From positions 3,906,001-3,970,000 of the forward strand of contig OY769916.1 in assembly GCA_963669265.1 (NCBI GenBank): 64,000 nucleotides of DNA, in the 5' to 3' direction. Each line of letters begins with the position of its first letter. The stretch's first letter is position 1. The stretch comes from SZUA-547 sp963669265. Its GTDB lineage: Bacteria > Pseudomonadota > Alphaproteobacteria > Rhodobacterales > Rhodobacteraceae. Below are positions 59,353 to 64,000 of this stretch, one piece after another. The notes below the pieces were generated by a model. It searched no databases, was not told the DNA's origin, and saw nothing but the letters and a program-made list of their open reading frames with translations. The position numbers were made by a program, and so were the translations under genes.

Positions 59353-61536
59353 ATGGACGCGATGCAAAACTTGAACCGAGATTGCGCTGACGCAGGGCCG
59401 GAGCGCGCGGCGCCTTTATGGCGAAGGATGCGTGTTACCTCAAGAGGGCGCGCGCACGCTGTCGCCGCAAATCTTGAAATCGACTGGAGGCGTGCGCCGC
59501 TCTGGGCGCCCGTCGCATTTGGCGCCGGCATCGCATTCTACTTCGCCCTGAAAGTGGAGCCGCGTCTGGTGGATGTGCTGACGGCGGCGGCGCTCTTCGC
59601 CGGATTGCTCTACGCCGCGCGCAATCGGGGCGCCGTCGTCGTCCTGACCATCGCCGCGCTGTTGCTCGCCTCGCTTGGCGTCGCCTCCGGCGCAATCCGC
59701 GCCCGATTGGTGGCGGCGCCGGTCTTGGCGGAGGCGGGGAACTATCGGATCGAAGGGCGGTTGCTGAGCGTTTCACGCAGCGGATCGGGAGCAACGCGGC
59801 TGCTCTTTGATCGGCTTTTGATCTCAGGCCTCGACCACCCGCCGGCCCGGGTTCGTGTGACAGCGCCAGGCATCCGTGCGGACGATGTGCGCCCCGGCGA
59901 CCGATTCCGGTTCGAGGCGTTTCTGGCGCCGCCCGCAGGGCCGACCGAACCGGGTGGGTTCGATTTCCGGCGCCGCGCCTGGTTCGACGGGTTGGGCGCG
60001 GTCGGACGGATCGAATCGGACCTGACCCATTTGGGATCTTCGCGAGCTGTAGGGATGATCGACGCGGCGGCGACGGCGCTGATGCGCCTGCGCGCCGATA
60101 TCGCTTTTGCCTTGCGCGCCCGTATGCCGGGGACGGAAGGCGCGTTCGCCGCGGCCATTCTGGTCGGCGACCGCGCCGCGATCCCCCTGCGCGCGCTGGA
60201 CGACCTGCGGGCGTCCAACCTCGCGCATCTGCTGGCGATATCCGGCCTACACATGGCGCTGGTCACCGGGCTGGCCTTCGCCGCGACGCGGCTGGCCGTG
60301 GCTGTCGCGCCGCCGGTCGCGTTACGCGTGTCCGGCAAGAAGGTCGCCGCCTGTGCGGCCCTGGCCGCCGGAGCAAGCTATCTCGCGCTTTCCGGCGCCA
60401 GCGTCGCCACCCAGCGGGCATTCGTCATGGTCTGCGTCGCGCTGGTCGCGATTTTGCTGGACCGGCCGGCCGTGACGCTGCGGGCCCTCGCTTTGTCTGC
60501 GTTGATCGTGCTGATCATCCGGCCGGAGAGCCTGATGGGACCGGGGTTTCAGATGTCGTTCGCCGCCACCGCGGCCCTCGTCGCCGTCTATGGCGAGACG
60601 CGGGACCGTTGGCGTGAGGCCGGGCGCGCCTATGGGCGGTCCGGCCGTATCGCGCTCTATGTCGGCGCGCTGGTTCTGACCAGTCTCGTAGCCGGAACCG
60701 CCACCGCCCCGTTCGCCGCGCATCATTTCAACCGCGTCTCCAGCTATGGGCTGATCGCCAATGTGGCGGCCGCCCCGGTGATGGGGCTCTGGGTGATGCC
60801 GTCCGCCATGATCGCCGCAGCTTTGGCGCCGTTCGGGCTGGAGGGCGTGGCGCTCGACATCATGGCGAAAGGCGTTGCGGCAATTCTTTCGGTCGCCTGC
60901 TGGACGGCGAGCCTGCCGGACTCGACCCGTGCGATCAGCGAGGCGCCCTTCGCGGCTTTCCTCGCGCTGACGATGGGCGGGCTGATGCTTTGCCTGATGC
61001 GCGCGACGGGTAAAACCGTTGGCGCAATCACTGTGGCGCTCGGATGTCTGCTTTGGTGGCAAGGCGGGCGCCCGGACGTGCTGATTGCGGATCGCGGGCG
61101 CCTGATTGGAGTCTTGGGGCCTGAGGGCAGGGCGTTGTCTTATGCGGGAGGCCGGTCGGATTTCATCGCGTCGACATGGCTGCGGCGCGACGGCGAAGAC
61201 GTCCGACCGAAAGAAGCCGCGAAAAGGCCCGGACTGAGCGCGGGAAAGGGTTGGGCGCATGCCGATCTCGCCCATGGCTGGCGGCTGGAAGCCGAACTTT
61301 ATCGTGCACCGCTCGCCCGGCTCGAGACGCTCTGCGAACCGCGCGTTGTTCTGATCGCGCCAAGGGCATGGCGTCCGCCAGCCGGCCCATGCTTGTTTAT
61401 CGGACCCCACGCTCTGCGGTCCGGACCACTGGCGGTGACGGTCAGGGACGACGATCAGGCGATGCTCATTACCACTCGGGAATGGTCCGGAGACCGGCTC
61501 TGGACCAGAAATTTCAGCGAAAGATCAACACCCTAG
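59353..61536 (+). CDS. comEC: ComEC/Rec2-family DNA-uptake channel protein
   Basis: 727 residues. An N-terminal DUF4131 region (about 60-220) is followed by the Competence domain with about ten membrane helices (about 225-510). The signature is HLLAISGLHMALV, then ATQRAFVMVCVAL. The C-terminal piece (about 555-727) is the short type found in many Alphaproteobacteria and lacks a metallo-beta-lactamase domain (no HxHxDH). ComEC takes single-stranded DNA across the inner membrane. The ATG at 59353 is used; an ATG at 59428 with GAAGG before it is an alternative. Confidence 0.88.
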   Translation: MDAMQNLNRDCADAGPERAAPLWRRMRVTSRGRAHAVAANLEIDWRRAPLWAPVAFGAGIAFYFALKVEPRLVDVLTAAALFAGLLYAARNRGAVVVLTIAALLLASLGVASGAIRARLVAAPVLAEAGNYRIEGRLLSVSRSGSGATRLLFDRLLISGLDHPPARVRVTAPGIRADDVRPGDRFRFEAFLAPPAGPTEPGGFDFRRRAWFDGLGAVGRIESDLTHLGSSRAVGMIDAAATALMRLRADIAFALRARMPGTEGAFAAAILVGDRAAIPLRALDDLRASNLAHLLAISGLHMALVTGLAFAATRLAVAVAPPVALRVSGKKVAACAALAAGASYLALSGASVATQRAFVMVCVALVAILLDRPAVTLRALALSALIVLIIRPESLMGPGFQMSFAATAALVAVYGETRDRWREAGRAYGRSGRIALYVGALVLTSLVAGTATAPFAAHHFNRVSSYGLIANVAAAPVMGLWVMPSAMIAAALAPFGLEGVALDIMAKGVAAILSVACWTASLPDSTRAISEAPFAAFLALTMGGLMLCLMRATGKTVGAITVALGCLLWWQGGRPDVLIADRGRLIGVLGPEGRALSYAGGRSDFIASTWLRRDGEDVRPKEAAKRPGLSAGKGWAHADLAHGWRLEAELYRAPLARLETLCEPRVVLIAPRAWRPPAGPCLFIGPHALRSGPLAVTVRDDDQAMLITTREWSGDRLWTRNFSERSTP

Positions 61537-62273
61537 TAGGTGCGCACCAGTCCGACCAAACGCCCTTGAACCCGAACCTGATCGGCCGCGTAAATCTGAT
61601 CGCGATGCGCCGGATTGGCGGCCTGAAGTTCGACCTGCGGGCCCCGGCGGCGCAGGCGTTTCAATGTCGCCTCCTGATCGGCGACGAGCGCCACGACGAT
61701 CTCTCCGTCATTCGCAGTCTGCTGTCGCTTGATGACCACCAGATCGCCGTCATGAATGCCGGCGTCGATCATCGAGTCGCCTTCGACCGAGAGTGCGAAA
61801 TGTTCGCCTGAACTGAGCATGTCGGCGGGAACGCCCACATGGCGCTCAACATGCTCCAGGGCGTCAATGGGCGTGCCGGCGGCGATCTTGCCGACCAGCG
61901 GCACGTCGATCGAGCCTGTTCCGGCGGTGCCGACGGCGGGAGCGGACTCCTCGCGATGCGCGAAAAGCGGGCCGTCGGGACGTCCCAGACCACCCTCGAC
62001 CACACGCGGTGTGAAGCCCGCCGCCGGGCGCTGCCGTTCATGCAGCGCTTCATGCATGGTGTCGGGCATCTTCAAGATCTCGATGGCGCGCGCGCGGTGT
62101 GGAAGGCGACGAATAAAGCCTCGCTCCTCGAGCGCTGTGATCAGCCGGTGGATGCCGGATTTCGAACGAAGGTCCAGCGCCTCTTTCATCTCGTCGAAGC
62201 TGGGCGACACGCCCTCATTTTGGATCCGTTCGGCAAGAAACTGCAACAGATCATACTGCTTGCGAGTCAGCAT
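61533..62273 (-). CDS. lexA: LexA repressor (SOS response)
   Basis: 246 residues. The N-terminal winged helix (MLTRKQYDLLQFLAERI, then SPSFDEMKEALDLRSKSGIHRLI) is followed by a peptidase S24 domain. The self-cleavage Ala-Gly is in GKIAAGTP. The catalytic Ser is in VEGDSMIDAGIHDGD and the Lys in VVIKRQ. Longer than the 202 of E. coli because of an inserted linker (about 85-125), as in other Alphaproteobacteria. The ATG at 62273 has GGAG 6 nt upstream. It is autoregulated through the SOS box upstream. The stop overlaps the comEC stop by 4 bp. Confidence 0.96.
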   Translation of the reverse strand: MLTRKQYDLLQFLAERIQNEGVSPSFDEMKEALDLRSKSGIHRLITALEERGFIRRLPHRARAIEILKMPDTMHEALHERQRPAAGFTPRVVEGGLGRPDGPLFAHREESAPAVGTAGTGSIDVPLVGKIAAGTPIDALEHVERHVGVPADMLSSGEHFALSVEGDSMIDAGIHDGDLVVIKRQQTANDGEIVVALVADQEATLKRLRRRGPQVELQAANPAHRDQIYAADQVRVQGRLVGLVRTY

Positions 62274-62307
62274 TGTTTTCTCCACGTTGCCTGTCGGTCG
62301 CAGAGTT

Positions 62308-62336
62308 GTTCTACATAAGTTCGCTTTTTGTGTCAA
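62308..62336 (-). promoter_or_regulatory. lexA promoter with SOS box
   Basis: TTGACA (62336-62331) and TAGAAC (62313-62308) are spaced by 17 bp. The alphaproteobacterial SOS box GTTC-N7-GTTC lies at 62308-62322 (GAAC-N7-GAAC on the coding strand), covering the -10 box and part of the spacer, so LexA would block its own promoter. The -35 overlaps the moeA stop codon. Confidence 0.85.
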
Positions 62337-63532
62337 ATAGGATTGCCGAAGCGCAGGACGCGAATGGCGTCGCCTGCGCGGCGCGGCGAGTCGTTCGGCG
62401 GACGTATGGCGAGCGCGTTGGATGTCGCCAGAATCCGTAAACGGCTGCTGTCCTGACTTTCGCCGGGCGCGCAGGTCAGCCCGTCATCCGTGGCCGAGAC
62501 GACGGCGCGCATATAGTGCGCGCGGGGACCGTTCGGGCCGAGATCGGACAGGAGCCGCGCGGTCTCGTAATCCGGCGCCGCGCCGGTTCCACCGAGCATG
62601 CGCTCGACGGCGGGCAACAGGAATACGCGTCCGCACACCAAGGAGGAGACCGGATTTCCGGGCAGGCCAACCATCGTGAGATCGCCGATCTTGCCCGCCA
62701 TCATCGGTTTGCCGGGGCGCATGGCGACCTTGTGAAAATCGAGCGTTAAGCCAGCCTCGCCCAAAACGGAGGCGACGATGTCATGATCGCCGACGGAGGC
62801 GCCGCCCAACGTCACCAGCAGGTCCGCGTCCGCGGCGCTTTCCAGCGCTGCGCGCAGGCTGTCCCGGTTGTCTCGCGCGATGGGGAGCAGCCTCGGCTTC
62901 GCCCCGGCCCGCGCCAACATCGGTGCAAGTCCATAAGAATTCGATGAAATTATCTGATCTGGCCCGGGCGTCTCTCCCGGAAGCACAAGCTCGTCTCCCG
63001 TCGCAAGCAGCGCCACGACGGGTTTTCTTAGAACGCTGAGGCGTGCGGAGTTGGCGGCGGCGGCGAGGGCGAGATCCTCCGGGGACAGTCTGTGCCCAGC
63101 GGGAATCAGAGTGGCGCCATTGTCAAAATCGATCCCTTCCGGGCGGATGTTTGCGCCCTCGACGCTCGCTTCCGTCGGAGTCAAATACGCGCCGTCCCGC
63201 TCCGCATTCTCCTGAATCAGAACCGCGTCGGCGCCGGCGGGCAGGGGCGCTCCCGTGAAGATCCGGACGGCCTCGCCATGGCTGACCTCACCGTCGAAAC
63301 GGGATCCCGCCGCGGATTCGCCGATCACACGCAATTGGAAGCCGGGCGCGGCGTCCGTCGCGCGCACCGCGTAGCCGTCCATGGCGGAGGAGGAAAAGGG
63401 CGGTTGGTTGCGCGTGGCGACGACCGGCGACGCCAGAATGCGCCCGTCCGCCTCTTCGAGCGGCACGCTCTCGGCGCCCATTTTTGGCATCAACGCGACG
63501 ATACGCTCGCGGGCCTCCTCGACAGAGATCAT
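62333..63532 (-). CDS. moeA: Molybdopterin molybdotransferase
   Basis: 399 residues. It inserts molybdate into adenylylated molybdopterin. The first domain begins RERIVALMPKMGAESVPLEEADGRILA; QPPFSSSAMDGYAV is diagnostic, and TLGGASVGDHD and GLPGNPVSS mark the MPT-binding domain. It lies 25 bp after moaC in the same direction. Confidence 0.96.
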   Translation of the reverse strand: MISVEEARERIVALMPKMGAESVPLEEADGRILASPVVATRNQPPFSSSAMDGYAVRATDAAPGFQLRVIGESAAGSRFDGEVSHGEAVRIFTGAPLPAGADAVLIQENAERDGAYLTPTEASVEGANIRPEGIDFDNGATLIPAGHRLSPEDLALAAAANSARLSVLRKPVVALLATGDELVLPGETPGPDQIISSNSYGLAPMLARAGAKPRLLPIARDNRDSLRAALESAADADLLVTLGGASVGDHDIVASVLGEAGLTLDFHKVAMRPGKPMMAGKIGDLTMVGLPGNPVSSLVCGRVFLLPAVERMLGGTGAAPDYETARLLSDLGPNGPRAHYMRAVVSATDDGLTCAPGESQDSSRLRILATSNALAIRPPNDSPRRAGDAIRVLRFGNPI

Positions 63533-63557
63533 ATGAAGGCCTCCATTGCGGTTGAGG

Positions 63558-64000
63558 TCACGCAGATTTGGGCGCGGCTTCGCCTTCGGCCTCGAACCGG
63601 CCGGATTTGCCGCCCTCTTTCAGCGCAAGCCGGATATCGGTCAGCCGCATCGCCTTATCCACTGCTTTCGCCATGTCATAAACGGTGAGGGCCGCGGTGG
63701 AGACGGCGGTCAGCGCCTCCATCTCGACCCCGGTGCGGCCCGTGACCTTCACCGTGGCCTCGATCTCCACCCGGTTGGTCTCGGCGTCCGGCGTCAGCTC
63801 CACCGCGACTTTCGAGATCGGCAGCGGATGGCAGAGCGGGATCAGATCAGAGGTCTTCTTGGCCGCCATGATCCCGGCCAGCCGCGCGACCGCCAGAACA
63901 TCGCCCTTTTTGGCGCGGCCCTCGACGATCATCGCCAGCGTCTCGGGGGCCATCTCCACCGCGCCGCGCGCCACCGCCACACGGCTGGTGACGTCTTTTT
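63558..64000 (-). CDS. moaC: Cyclic pyranopterin monophosphate synthase (N-terminus cut by window edge)
   Basis: 147 codons visible. The frame is still open at base 64000 (K-D-V-T-S-R-V precedes AVARG), so the N-terminal 10-20 residues are missing. MoaC converts the radical-SAM product of MoaA to cPMP. The conserved KKGDVLAVARLAGIMAAKKTSDLIPLCHPLP and the catalytic region TGVEMEALTAVSTAALTVYDM are present. It leads a moaC-moeA pair. Confidence 0.95.
   Translation of the reverse strand, partial: KDVTSRVAVARGAVEMAPETLAMIVEGRAKKGDVLAVARLAGIMAAKKTSDLIPLCHPLPISKVAVELTPDAETNRVEIEATVKVTGRTGVEMEALTAVSTAALTVYDMAKAVDKAMRLTDIRLALKEGGKSGRFEAEGEAAPKSA

Noticed and set aside
59318..59531. N-terminal extension of gltX and the overlapping 5' extension of comEC
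   Set aside because: Both extensions lack family similarity and overlap each other head to head; shorter starts at 59318 and 59353 fit the families.

Overview
The window is about 64 kb of GC-rich DNA from an alphaproteobacterial chromosome. The evidence is gene order and family type. The run rpsB-tsf ... pyrH-frr-uppS-cdsA-dxr-rseP-bamA-skp-fabZ-lpxA-lpxI-lpxB, followed by gltA, gltX, comEC, lexA, moeA and moaC, is typical of the class. The lexA promoter carries the alphaproteobacterial SOS box (GTTC-N7-GTTC). LpxI, class I KARI and an HNH protein of the alphaproteobacterial type also fit. A marine Caulobacterales/Hyphomonadales/Parvularculales-like organism is plausible, but the sequence does not fix the genus.

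Layout. 1-2.7 kb: the end of an alpha/beta hydrolase, an HNH endonuclease, DsbB, a YqaA/DedA-type membrane protein and tRNA-Leu(CAA) with a good promoter. 2.7-19.7 kb: the standout accessory region. It holds an OmpA-like protein, a two-partner-secretion (TPS) transporter (TpsB), a 3848-residue filamentous-haemagglutinin-like exoprotein (TpsA) and a predicted lipoprotein with TPR-like helices and a caspase-like CHAT peptidase domain. The CHAT gene overlaps the TpsA stop codon by ATGA, and the group ends in a strong terminator. 19.7-28 kb: a small ABM-like protein, pyrG, a three-gene lipid/glycan modification cluster (GT39, GT2, lipid A biosynthesis N-terminal domain protein), secG, an unrecognised exported protein, and a 621-residue lipoprotein with a MACPF-like stretch.

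28-34 kb: branched-chain amino acid genes (ilvC, ilvN, ilvB) with two tandem Lrp/AsnC regulators. The ilvBN leader encodes a 17-residue peptide with a Leu-Leu-Ile-Val-Val run followed by a terminator hairpin, which is a classic attenuator. Then come miaA, modC and modB (no modA). 35.7-36.8 kb: a DM13-domain protein divergent from a TetR regulator, with a perfect inverted repeat between them. 37-38.9 kb: rpsB-tsf. 39-40.5 kb: an intact-looking IS3-family element sitting inside a 76-codon gene. 40.8-43.3 kb: psd-pssA and a WD40-like protein. 43.4-56.4 kb: the envelope/lipid A operon. 56.4-64 kb: gltA, gltX, comEC, lexA, moeA and partial moaC.

The most interesting system is the TPS-CHAT locus. 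TpsB would export TpsA. TpsA ends in a lone cysteine pair, the only cysteines I see after its signal peptide, which resembles the C-terminal disulfide anchor of HMW1-type TPS adhesins. A caspase-like lipoprotein is made by translational coupling with it. A surface exoprotein controlled by an envelope-anchored CHAT peptidase is an inference from context, not a demonstrated function.
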